Shown here: one piece after another, positions 1-8,114 of the stretch
How positions within the stretch are numbered: position 1 is the stretch's first letter
Layout of the letters: every line of letters begins with the position of its first letter
NCBI GenBank assembly: GCA_965230345.1
Contig: CBDDKR010000001.1
Location: forward strand, 310,001 to 374,000
DNA length: 64,000 bases
Reading direction: 5' to 3'
From: JADKBO01 sp965230345
GTDB lineage: Bacteria > Bacteroidota > Bacteroidia > Chitinophagales > Saprospiraceae
The notes under the pieces: model-generated
What the model saw: the letters and a program-made list of their open reading frames with translations, nothing else
What the model was told of the DNA's origin: nothing
Databases searched by the model: none
Translations under genes and position numbers: made by a program

Positions 1-420
1 AAAGCATATTTAATTTAAGAGATATACAATTTAAAGTGCACCAGATAATATAAAAACGTACATAATGGCATGCTTGTTACGATTGAAAACCTGAAGACAA
101 GTGTGTTGTTTTTATACATAAATTTCTAACAAATTCTTTGAACACTCATTGAAATTCAGTGAATCGAATAATGCTTTAAAATATCTAATAATCACTTTTT
201 TTGATTTAATACATTAAAAACGGATATACCAGTCAATATTATGCAATATATAAGAGATATTTATAGAATTGATTTAAAAAGATAAACAAGTTAATGCTCA
301 GATTAAGTCAAAAAAATCTATTCCCAATCTATGTTATGAGAATAGAGTGTAAAACTTGTTTACAATGATTTGTGCAATAAAGATCAATGTGATTCTAAAT
401 CATTTATAAATGGGATATAA
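1..420. other. Non-coding, nothing recognised
   Basis: AT-rich stretch with no open reading frame longer than a few codons starting from ATG, no RNA gene and no promoter that I can support. It lies 3' of the leftward gene that ends at 450. Confidence 0.5.
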
Positions 421-449
421 AAAAAAGGCTTCACGAGGAAGCCTTTTTT
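421..449 (-). terminator. Rho-independent terminator of the 450-1841 gene
   Basis: Perfect 12-bp inverted repeat (421-432 and 438-449) with a 5-nt loop. The stem is AAAAAAGGCTTC/GAAGCCTTTTTT, so the transcript read leftward ends in a U-run. It sits directly against the stop codon of the leftward gene. Confidence 0.85.
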
Positions 450-1841
450 CTATTTCTTAGCAGGACTCTTTCTTTTTGTTTTAAAGAGATTAACTACTTC
501 CTTATCAGTTAGGAACCCAAGGTCTTTAAATGTTGCAGAGATATATTTTTTAAGATCTTGATAGTCACGACTTTTCTTGTCTGTATAACGTAACATAAAC
601 CTTTTTACAAAATCTAAGCTGACGTCTTTGACCTCTTGGTTGAATTTTTCGTTATTGAATATACCTATGTAAGCTATAATGATTTTGTTGATTTCCATGT
701 AATCGGCATAATTTTCTGGGTCTAAATTGGAAATAAACTTTTTTACATAACTCAATATAGATGCTCGTAAACATTCATTTTGCAAGGACATTCCTTGGTG
801 CTTTTCGTAATATGAACTTACTGAATCAATGGCTTCTACATGGATAAACCCTTTAGAGTGAACTTCATTAACTACGCTGAAAAATTTATCAATTTCTTGA
901 CTTCCAATTCCTGATAATAATTTTGAAATTCGTTGTTCTTTCTCAGGCGTCATAACGACATCTTCATCTTCATGAAGTCTTTCGTATTCCTCGAAGAAAC
1001 TCTCTTCTAAGTTTTCATTGTTCTTAATGAATGCAGCAAAAATCTCTGAATACTTTTTAGCAGTATCAGTGTCTAAATCATAAGACAATCCGATGATAAG
1101 ATGAAGCTTGAAAAAATACTCTGATGAATAAAGCACTTCATTGTTCAAAAATGATGAAACTTGTCCCATCAATTCCGAATTATCTACGTTGTGGTTTGCA
1201 CGATAATTTAGAAATGTTCTTAAAGCATGATAAGAAGACTTCAATTCGATCTCATTCGCAGGGAATTGAGTTGAAGCAAAATTGACTTTATTCAGTTGTT
1301 TTTTATATCTCTTATACAGGATTTCTCTATTCTGAACTTCTCTAAGAGACCTCACCTTTAGAGAGTTTAAGAAAGTTTTAATTCTTTTGTTGTTTTGTCC
1401 ATTGATTAGGTTGGTAATCCAAATATCACTTGATAAGGCAAAACCAAGTTGTACAGTCTGACCAATTCTCTTTTTAATCATTTCAAAGTTTGCAGAATTA
1501 CAAATAGCTTCTAGAATTTCTTTAAAATGATCTTGAGGTCTTCGGTATTTAAAATTATCATCGACCTCTCCACGTAATACAGAGTAACCTAAGATCTTAG
1601 GTAAAAACAAACCTTCATAAGCAGGATCCAAATATTCTTTTTCAAGAGCCTCTAATTGGAGTGGATTACTGTTAGCGACTTCATCGAATACTTCTTGCAT
1701 CGCAGGTTCAAAATACTCTTGCAATTGTTTGTAGTATTCTTCTTCCTCTTCTTCCAAATATGCTGCAAGAATTTCAGAATCTTGAATGGCATTTTTAATA
1801 GCCTCTAAATGGTCAAAGTATCTACTGTCTAAAGTTTCCAT
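450..1841 (-). CDS. Hypothetical acidic cytoplasmic protein
   Basis: I do not recognise this 463-residue protein. It has no signal peptide and no membrane segment. The first 45 residues carry an acidic run (EEEEEE near residue 30). The rest reads as largely helical with many Leu/Lys/Glu residues, and the C-terminus is basic (KTKRKSPAKK). It starts at an ATG and lies 168 bp downstream of rpsP in the same direction. A perfect 15-bp stem-loop in that gap has no U-run, so some read-through from rpsP is possible. It may be a lineage-restricted helical-repeat or scaffold protein, but no function is claimed. Confidence 0.8.
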   Translation of the reverse strand: METLDSRYFDHLEAIKNAIQDSEILAAYLEEEEEEYYKQLQEYFEPAMQEVFDEVANSNPLQLEALEKEYLDPAYEGLFLPKILGYSVLRGEVDDNFKYRRPQDHFKEILEAICNSANFEMIKKRIGQTVQLGFALSSDIWITNLINGQNNKRIKTFLNSLKVRSLREVQNREILYKRYKKQLNKVNFASTQFPANEIELKSSYHALRTFLNYRANHNVDNSELMGQVSSFLNNEVLYSSEYFFKLHLIIGLSYDLDTDTAKKYSEIFAAFIKNNENLEESFFEEYERLHEDEDVVMTPEKEQRISKLLSGIGSQEIDKFFSVVNEVHSKGFIHVEAIDSVSSYYEKHQGMSLQNECLRASILSYVKKFISNLDPENYADYMEINKIIIAYIGIFNNEKFNQEVKDVSLDFVKRFMLRYTDKKSRDYQDLKKYISATFKDLGFLTDKEVVNLFKTKRKSPAKK

Positions 1842-1894
1842 TTTGAATGATTTGTTGTATGATTAAATTACGTGAGTAATATGCTTTTTAATTA

Positions 1895-1933
1895 AGAAAC
1901 CTGATAAAGCAATCAAATCTTTATCAGGTTTCT
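1895..1933 (-). terminator. Stem-loop between rpsP and the next gene
   Basis: Perfect 15-bp inverted repeat (1895-1909 and 1919-1933, AGAAACCTGATAAAG) with a 9-nt loop, 3' of rpsP and in the leader of the 463-residue gene. Neither side has a strong T-tract (leftward the next bases are TAATTAAAAAG). It could be a weak terminator, an attenuator or an mRNA 3'-end stabiliser. Confidence 0.55.
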
Positions 1934-2009
1934 ATATAATCGTCTTATATTTTTATCTACTGTAAAGCATCATAACGAGATGCGACAGCAGAAAATTGTC
2001 TTTCTCAGA

Positions 2010-2489
2010 CTATTCTTCTTCCGAATCGGCTCTAAATGCTGCTTGATCTTCTTCTGAAGCTGCTTCAACTTTTTTAGCTGGTGCTGTACCAGAAACCATA
2101 GCAAGGAAAGCAAGTTTTTCCTGTCTGGTTTTTTCAAATCTTGCTGCTATTTTTGCTTCCTTCTTTTCGATGAATTCTGCAAGCAATTGATCTGCTTTTT
2201 CCTGAGTCAAAGCGCCTTTTTTAACACCTCTTTGAAGGTGTTTTTTGTAAAGTACTCCTTTAAATTTAAGAATAGCATTTACGGTGTCCGTAGGAATAAC
2301 TCCTTTAGTTAACCAGTCGTACGCTTTTTCTCTATCTAATTCGATTGTCGCAGGAACTGTAGTAGGATTGTAAGATCCAATTTTTTCGATAAATTTACCA
2401 TCTCTTGGTGCTCTTGCATCTGCAATAATGATATGGTAAAATGGTGCTTTTTTACGACCTCTTCGGGCCAAACGCATTTTAACTGCCAT
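2010..2489 (-). CDS. rpsP: 30S ribosomal protein S16
   Basis: Small-subunit ribosomal protein that binds 16S rRNA early in assembly. The N-terminal ~80 residues match the family (MAVKMRLARRGRKKAPFYHI, then ADARAPRDGKFIEKIGSYNP). The protein has 159 residues against about 82 in E. coli. The extra charged C-terminal tail (rich in Glu, Lys and Ala) is typical of Bacteroidota S16. It starts at an ATG, preceded by a well-formed Bacteroidota promoter at 2564-2593. In many bacteria rimM follows rpsP; here the next gene in the same direction is an unrelated 463-residue protein. Confidence 0.97.
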   Translation of the reverse strand: MAVKMRLARRGRKKAPFYHIIIADARAPRDGKFIEKIGSYNPTTVPATIELDREKAYDWLTKGVIPTDTVNAILKFKGVLYKKHLQRGVKKGALTQEKADQLLAEFIEKKEAKIAARFEKTRQEKLAFLAMVSGTAPAKKVEAASEEDQAAFRADSEEE

Positions 2490-2563
2490 TTTATGTTAAA
2501 ATTTATAATGATATAATCAAACCCAGACCCTCTGAAAACAAGCTCTCTAGGTTTTTAACGGCG

Positions 2564-2593
2564 CAAAGATAAAAAATTAATGTAAATAATCAA
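2564..2593 (-). promoter_or_regulatory. Housekeeping promoter of rpsP
   Basis: Read leftward this is TTG-N19-TATCTTTG, followed by CG. It matches the Bacteroidota primary-sigma consensus (-33 TTTG/TTG, -7 TAnnTTTG). On the + strand the -7 box is CAAAGATA at 2564-2571 and the -33 box is CAA at 2591-2593. The predicted leader to the rpsP ATG at 2489 is about 70 nt. Confidence 0.75.
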
Positions 2594-2752
2594 CTAATAT
2601 GTTTCGGTTTGCATGGGTTTTGTTTTTATACAGAATTCAACTTTTCGAATTACTTGAATCACAAAAGACGTACTATTCAATTGTAGAAACTGGATTTATT
2701 AAAATGAGCTGTCAAATTGTTATATTGATACCCTAAATATAAAACCATTACA

Positions 2753-4108
2753 TTGAAGAATAGCATTACATTCATATTGTTGTTAACATCTATCGAAATT
2801 TTTTCGCAATCTAGACAGATTATTGGGACTGTTATTTCCCATGCTGAAGATCCTTTGTCAGGGGCCCATATATTAGTGAATGAGGAATTAGGTGCCTTTA
2901 CAGATGGTAATGGACAATTTTTGTTGGAAATTGAAGATTCACTGGATTCCATTTCTATTTATATAAGCATGTTGGGATATGAACCAATTGACACTTTAGT
3001 GGCATCTCGGTCTTCAAAAACTTATATCGATTTCTACATGCGCCCAATGTCGTATGTGCAAGATGAAGTAGTAGTTAAGGGAAGTGTTAGACAAGATTTA
3101 TTCCATCGCACAGATTGGGTTATATTGGATTTGATAACTCAGGGATCTACAATATTTGTACTTCATTTAGAAGGTCGATCAAGGTACATATCTGTTTATA
3201 GTGCAAATGGAATTCTACAGGAACAAGTTGAAGTGGATGGTGAGTTCAGTTGTTTTAAACGGGCTTGTACCGGAAGTATCTATCTTGAAGGAAAAGAACA
3301 TTATTTGAAAATTAGAAATGAAGTAAATGATCCTATTTTAACTGAAAAGGGAAGGATGAAAGAATACCTAAAAGTCATTTCTCCTTGTGCTTTAAAATTA
3401 AATAATCACTATGTATTTAAAAGTTTTACGGCTCACAATAAAATAGTGGATTATTTCTATTATTCTAAGCAAAAGAAACAAGAGTTACTATTAAGTATAA
3501 AAGATGAAGAGAGGAGAAAAGTTGCACAATCTTATTATAGCGACATTATTCGGATGTATTACTTGGCATCCTACAGTCCTGAGGAAGGTGCAATTGATGA
3601 AGGTTTTGAAAGAGAAAATATCATAAGCAATGGTGAGTGGACTGGTGATTTAAAAGATTTAGCCATTACTAATGATTTGTTGTTTGCTGTCGGTTACTAT
3701 TTGCAGATTGAAAACCAACCCATAAGTACTTTAGAGTTTAAAAATGGAAAGCAAGGTGTAGTATTGGATTTTGTTAACGAGAAAGGTTATCGTATCGATC
3801 CTCATACACTCAATCTTGAACATTTAGAAATATGTACATCTATGGAATGGAGAAAAATGAATAGTCATCAGGTTATTTATGATGTTTTGAATGAGAAAGT
3901 CTATGTTATGAATGATCAAAAGGAATTGTATCGCATTGTTCTCGAGCAAAATGAACTTTGTATGACTTTTATACTTGCCCTAGACGATAATGCAAATTTT
4001 CCTAAGCATTTTGAGATCATTGGTGATCAACTGTTTTACATAGATCAACCTGATAGGACATTACCCTATTCTAAAATGAACGTTGTTGATATTGAAATAG
4101 GTAATTGA
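2753..4108 (+). CDS. Secreted protein with CarboxypepD_reg-like domain
   Basis: The 451-residue protein has a signal peptide (cleavage likely after ...IEIFSQ, about residue 19). A CarboxypepD_reg-like Ig-fold domain follows (about 22-105: IIGTVISHAEDPLSGAHI, then DGNGQFLLEI), of the type that precedes Bacteroidota TonB-dependent receptors. There is no receptor barrel. The remaining 340 residues look like beta-rich repeats, possibly a propeller, and I do not recognise them. The frame has no ATG before residue 1 and an in-frame stop at 2726, so translation probably begins at TTG 2753. It converges with the receptor gene at 4200 through a shared terminator. It is likely periplasmic or surface exposed. 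Confidence 0.75.
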   Translation: MKNSITFILLLTSIEIFSQSRQIIGTVISHAEDPLSGAHILVNEELGAFTDGNGQFLLEIEDSLDSISIYISMLGYEPIDTLVASRSSKTYIDFYMRPMSYVQDEVVVKGSVRQDLFHRTDWVILDLITQGSTIFVLHLEGRSRYISVYSANGILQEQVEVDGEFSCFKRACTGSIYLEGKEHYLKIRNEVNDPILTEKGRMKEYLKVISPCALKLNNHYVFKSFTAHNKIVDYFYYSKQKKQELLLSIKDEERRKVAQSYYSDIIRMYYLASYSPEEGAIDEGFERENIISNGEWTGDLKDLAITNDLLFAVGYYLQIENQPISTLEFKNGKQGVVLDFVNEKGYRIDPHTLNLEHLEICTSMEWRKMNSHQVIYDVLNEKVYVMNDQKELYRIVLEQNELCMTFILALDDNANFPKHFEIIGDQLFYIDQPDRTLPYSKMNVVDIEIGN

Positions 4109-4159
4109 TTTGATTGTCAGTTGTGAAATCTTCGATTTGGTGGAGGAAATAGAGATGAT

Positions 4160-4199
4160 AAAAAAAAGACAGCCCATTTAAGCGGACTGTCTTTTTTTA
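4160..4199. terminator. Bidirectional terminator between convergent genes
   Basis: Inverted repeat AAAAAAGACAG ... CTGTCTTTTTT with an A-run on the left and a T-run on the right (4160-4199). It can end both the rightward 2753-4108 transcript and the leftward 4200-6494 transcript. Confidence 0.85.
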
Positions 4200-6494
4200 T
4201 TACCAGTAAAACTTAACACCTACACTCGGAAGGATAGGGAGTTGATCTACTCGGCTATATCTGACTCTATCGAAATAGAAAATGTTAGGTCTATCGTATG
4301 CATTGGTGACAGAAACATTTATTTCTAAACCAGTGTGCTTCGAAAACTGAATCTTTTTAGTTGCTGAGATATCCAAACGGTGATAGTATGGTAATCTTCC
4401 TGCATTTCGATCTTCAGAAAAGATGATTCCAATTTCCTCTGGATTAGAGGTTAAGTAATCCGTTTGAACACCTTTCCCAAAATAAATATTATTGTAAAAA
4501 CCTTTTGTTTGCGTGAATGGGAAACCACTTCCCATATTCCATCTAACACTTATTTGGAGGTTTCCTTTTTTGTCTATATTATAAGTTCCTAAAAGGTTCA
4601 GGTTGTGTCTTCTATCAAATACTGTAGGGTAGACTTGTTCTCCATCATCGCGATTAACAAAACCGTACGTATACGTTGCCCACAAATAATAAGAAGGCTG
4701 TTCAAATTTTGCCGATAATTCAGCACCATAGGCTTCTCCTGTCTCAAATGCGTAATCTGATTGACTAGCATCAATTTTATTTCTATTTACACCAATCAAT
4801 TGGTTATATGATTTCAGGTAACCTTCAACATTTAATTGTAAATTTTCCAAAACATCAAATTCAAAACCTCCGACTAAGTGTCTAGCTTTCTGAAGATTGT
4901 CATCAAGTTTTTTACCATCAAAATCATAAATTCTTCCTTCAGGGCCTGTTAGGAAACCTGAAAATAGATTCACAACATCTTTATCTGAAGCAGTACTTAG
5001 CACGTTTTGAGAGTAAAATCCAGCTCCCACTTTGAATCGTACATTGTCATGAAAATTGTATTTTAAACCTAACCTAGGCTCAGGAGAAAATACTCTTTGC
5101 GATGCATAGTACATGATTCTTATTGAAGGTTCGAAAACTAGATTTCCCCACTTTTTTCGATACTTCATAAAGGTAGAAGCCTCAGTTGTGTTTTGTTCTT
5201 GACTAAGTTTAATGTCAAATGGATTGACGAAGTCAAACTCTGTTCTCATTCCGTTTAATTCGAATCCGTATTTTAGTTCACTTTCATTCCCAAAATATGT
5301 GAAGTCGATGCTTGCTCCAAATTCTCTTATACCGCTGCTTCTAGCATCACCATCTTCATCTATGTCAATATCATACTGCGTAAATCCTACCAAACCATTA
5401 ATGATAAGACTACTGGTAGATGGAATCAAAGTGAAACTACTTCCAATACCTGTATTTCCCCAACCAATATTGGCAATTGACGGATCATTATACCTATCAT
5501 TAAAATTGAATCCAAAGAAATTGAATTTTGACCCTCCTGCAGAAACGTGAGAAATCTTTCCATAGATATCTGTAAAATCAAATGGAAGTCCAACATCTTC
5601 ATCTTGGGCTGCATACTTATACAAAGTCTTTGAAGTCCTATCAATGATGGATTTTTTTCCGGTAAGAACTATAGAAGTTGATCCCTCTCCTTCTTTAAAC
5701 TTACGAATTGGGCCTTCTAACATTAATTTACCCATAAATGGAGTGAAAGAAGTGTACCCTGAGAGTTTAGATTTGTCACCCTCTCTTGTCTTAATGTCTA
5801 CAATTGCGGATACTCTTCCACCATATTCAGCATTAAATCCCCCTGTAAATACATCTACATTCCTGATTAATTCAGTCTCAAACACGGAGTAGAATCCAAG
5901 TGAGTGGAACGGATTATAAATATTTAGACCGTCAAGTAAAATTTTATTTTGTACCGGACTACCTCCTCGAATGTAGATTTGTCCCCCTTGATCTCCTGTT
6001 GAAACTACTCCTGGTAAAACTTGAAGATATTGTGCGATATCAGCTTCACCACCAACGGAAGGCAAAGCCTTGATTTGTTTAGGAGTAACCGATATTTTAG
6101 ATACTTGAACTTCTGACCTTGCACTTAGTTTTTTAGCTGAAACGTTTATCGTTCCAATATTAATACCTCCTTCCTGTAAGTAAAAAGACTGATTGATAAT
6201 ACTTGAAGGTCGTACAACTATTTTTTCTGATACGGTATCATAACCAATATAGGTGGCTGTAACCGTATATTCTCCTTCTGGAACTTCTGCTATAGTATAA
6301 AATCCATTAAAGTCAGTATTGGTCCCTATCGTAGTACCTTCTAAGTATACATTTCCATAAAGGATTGGTTCTCCTGTGGCTTTGTCATAGAGGTATCCTC
6401 GAATAGATCCTTTCTGTGCATAGGTAGAAGTGATGCATAGTATGGCAAATATTACAAAGTGAATCGCTCTTTTATATGTCATTTTTGTTTGCAT
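4200..6494 (-). CDS. TonB-dependent outer-membrane receptor
   Basis: The 764-residue receptor has a signal peptide ending near ...STYAQ, a CarboxypepD_reg-like domain (about 28-115), a plug domain (about 130-240, with IAQYLQVLPGV, QIYIRGGSPVQN and LLDGLNIYNP), and a C-terminal beta-barrel ending in the aromatic residue Trp. It should import a ligand or siderophore using TonB energy. The substrate cannot be told and there is no SusD partner. The coordinates use Met1, but the start may be Met5 (6482), because a TAGCTTTG box at 6511-6518 would leave a leader of only about 10 nt to Met1. It ends at the convergent terminator. Confidence 0.93.
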   Translation of the reverse strand: MQTKMTYKRAIHFVIFAILCITSTYAQKGSIRGYLYDKATGEPILYGNVYLEGTTIGTNTDFNGFYTIAEVPEGEYTVTATYIGYDTVSEKIVVRPSSIINQSFYLQEGGINIGTINVSAKKLSARSEVQVSKISVTPKQIKALPSVGGEADIAQYLQVLPGVVSTGDQGGQIYIRGGSPVQNKILLDGLNIYNPFHSLGFYSVFETELIRNVDVFTGGFNAEYGGRVSAIVDIKTREGDKSKLSGYTSFTPFMGKLMLEGPIRKFKEGEGSTSIVLTGKKSIIDRTSKTLYKYAAQDEDVGLPFDFTDIYGKISHVSAGGSKFNFFGFNFNDRYNDPSIANIGWGNTGIGSSFTLIPSTSSLIINGLVGFTQYDIDIDEDGDARSSGIREFGASIDFTYFGNESELKYGFELNGMRTEFDFVNPFDIKLSQEQNTTEASTFMKYRKKWGNLVFEPSIRIMYYASQRVFSPEPRLGLKYNFHDNVRFKVGAGFYSQNVLSTASDKDVVNLFSGFLTGPEGRIYDFDGKKLDDNLQKARHLVGGFEFDVLENLQLNVEGYLKSYNQLIGVNRNKIDASQSDYAFETGEAYGAELSAKFEQPSYYLWATYTYGFVNRDDGEQVYPTVFDRRHNLNLLGTYNIDKKGNLQISVRWNMGSGFPFTQTKGFYNNIYFGKGVQTDYLTSNPEEIGIIFSEDRNAGRLPYYHRLDISATKKIQFSKHTGLEINVSVTNAYDRPNIFYFDRVRYSRVDQLPILPSVGVKFYW

Positions 6495-6510
6495 TTCTTG
6501 TGAGAATGCG

Positions 6511-6518
6511 CAAAGCTA
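6511..6518 (-). promoter_or_regulatory. Candidate -7 box for the TonB receptor gene
   Basis: CAAAGCTA on the + strand reads leftward as TAGCTTTG, followed by CGC, matching TAnnTTTG. No good TTG box lies 19 bp upstream, so this is only a half-supported promoter. Confidence 0.35.
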
Positions 6519-6580
6519 TAAAATAAAAAGAAAGTAAAAAGTTTAATATGTGTCGTGTATGATCTATACATTCATTATAA

Positions 6581-6744
6581 TGAAGTGATTTAAAAAATAA
6601 ATCCTAATGCTAGAATCCACTCATTGAAATCCAATCTCTGCCCAAAAATTAATTACCATAGCTTTGGCTTTGCAAGAATTTTCGAATTGATCTTGCTTCC
6701 AAGCAGTTAATTCGGCTATTGAACACAGTTTTTAAATCACTTCA
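6581..6744 (-). repeat. MITE-like palindromic element, copy 1
   Basis: 164-bp element bounded by perfect 15-bp terminal inverted repeats (TGAAGTGATTTAAAA at 6581-6595 and its complement at 6730-6744). The interior is itself a degenerate palindrome centred near GCCAAAGC. Its reverse complement matches 61764-61928 at roughly nine positions in ten by eye. It has no coding capacity and no clear target duplication (flanks ...ATTATAA and ATGACA...). It begins 71 nt after the folP stop codon, reading in the folP direction. Confidence 0.8.
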
Positions 6745-6815
6745 ATGACAAATGTGTGTCAACCAATAAACCCATAGAAGTTTTATGGAATCAATTCAAT
6801 GTGATTTTGATATTC

Positions 6816-7646
6816 CTAATGATTTGATGAGATTTTCTCCCATATTGAAATCGTTTCTCTTGCTTCTTTGACGTCGTGAACTCTCAAAATCTTGGCTCCA
6901 TTCATTAATGCTATCATATTAGCAGCCGTGGTCCCATTTAATGCATTTTGTGGATCGGTATCAAGAACTTTATAAATCATAGATTTCCTTGATAATCCTA
7001 CCAGAATAGGATGATCCAATATTCTGAATGAATTCAAATTCTTCAGTATACTATAATTATGCTCAATAGTTTTTCCAAATCCGAACCCAGGATCAATGAC
7101 GATAGAATTGAGCCCCTTACTTTGGGCTAGAATAATTCTGTTTCTAAAGAAGGTTAATAGTTCGACCATAAGATCTTCATAAGATGGTGCATCCTGCATG
7201 TGATCGGGAGTCCCTTTCATATGCATCATTACATAAGCCAATTGATGTTCTGCACACGTTTGATACATGTCAGAATCAAAAGTTCCCCCAGAAATATCGT
7301 TTATAATATGTATTGGGAGTTTACTTAATTCTGATACAACTTTAGAGTGTATGGTGTCAATGGAGAGCAATAATTCTGGAAATTTTTCAGATATCAGTTT
7401 AACAATGGGAACAAGTTTGTTTAATTCTTGATCTGCTGATATTATAGACGCTCCTGGACGTGAAGACATAGCTCCAATGTCCAATATATGTGCACCATGA
7501 TCTACCATTTTTGATATATGGTTGAGAAGATGATCTCCAATTTTGAATCTGCTATCCGAATAAAAGGAATCATCTGTTATATTGACAATTCCCATGATCT
7601 TGGGAGTATCAAAGGAAACAAGCCTTCCTCTACAATTAATGGTCAT
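6816..7646 (-). CDS. folP: Dihydropteroate synthase
   Basis: Joins 4-aminobenzoate to hydroxymethyl-dihydropterin diphosphate in folate synthesis; cytoplasmic TIM barrel. Family motifs are visible: MGIVNITDDSFY near residue 18, HILDIGAMSSRPGA near 53, a central sub-motif around IHIINDISGG, and VIDPGFGFGKT near 185, with a late GLSRKSMIY segment. The length (276) is normal. The gene is last in a leftward run, 9 bp after the DUF4440 gene, and a palindromic repeat follows its stop codon. Confidence 0.95.
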   Translation of the reverse strand: MTINCRGRLVSFDTPKIMGIVNITDDSFYSDSRFKIGDHLLNHISKMVDHGAHILDIGAMSSRPGASIISADQELNKLVPIVKLISEKFPELLLSIDTIHSKVVSELSKLPIHIINDISGGTFDSDMYQTCAEHQLAYVMMHMKGTPDHMQDAPSYEDLMVELLTFFRNRIILAQSKGLNSIVIDPGFGFGKTIEHNYSILKNLNSFRILDHPILVGLSRKSMIYKVLDTDPQNALNGTTAANMIALMNGAKILRVHDVKEARETISIWEKISSNH

Positions 7647-7655
7647 TAGATAAAG

Positions 7656-8114
7656 TTAATTTTTACTAGCAACGGTCATGTCTGAAGTGATTCTCCAGAG
7701 TCCATTTTTTCTTTGAAATACTAAACTAAAATATCCGAAAGGTGTATCAGCTTTTCTTTTTAAAGTGTATTTCCCAAGCATGTGTGCAGCATTATGATCT
7801 ATAACATCTAATTCTAATATATCAAAGGATAAAGTGCCCATAGTTTCTTTATCTGGATAACCTTTAATATAATTGGCGAGCGTCTGATCCCAACCATAAG
7901 TTATTCCCTTGCTTCCTACAAATGTCAATGAGTCATTGTTCCAATAGCCTTTCATAAATCCTTTAAGATCGCCATTGTTCCATGCTTTTTCTTGCATTTT
8001 TAAGACTTGAATGATGTCTAAACTATCTTGACCGTTTGTCTTAGTTGAAGTTTGGGCATCAACATTTACATAGAAGCAAACAAAGAATACTACAGTGAAA
8101 ATCGATCTAATCAT
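7656..8114 (-). CDS. Secreted DUF4440/SnoaL-like protein
   Basis: NTF2-fold protein of about 152 residues with a signal peptide (MIRSIFTVVFFVCFYVNVDA). The start is taken at ATG 8114; a longer frame reaches 8144. The mature part has the family pattern: a helix with QEKAWNNGDLKGFMKGYW, then TFVGSKGITYGW, and a closing strand LWRITSDMTV. Relatives are ketosteroid-isomerase-like or small-ligand-binding proteins, but no catalytic function can be assigned. Its start overlaps the end of the M1 peptidase gene by 8 nt (ATGATTAG), indicating translational coupling. folP follows 9 bp later. Confidence 0.85.
   Translation of the reverse strand: MIRSIFTVVFFVCFYVNVDAQTSTKTNGQDSLDIIQVLKMQEKAWNNGDLKGFMKGYWNNDSLTFVGSKGITYGWDQTLANYIKGYPDKETMGTLSFDILELDVIDHNAAHMLGKYTLKRKADTPFGYFSLVFQRKNGLWRITSDMTVASKN

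Noticed and set aside
5212..5892. Open frames on the + strand inside the TonB receptor gene
   Set aside because: They lie opposite a clear receptor with family motifs, have no start context and encode no recognisable domain; they are antisense shadows.
6578..6748. TA target-site duplication for the palindromic elements
   Set aside because: Copy 2 is flanked by TA on both sides if one base is shifted, but copy 1 has TA on the left and TG on the right, so no duplication is supported.
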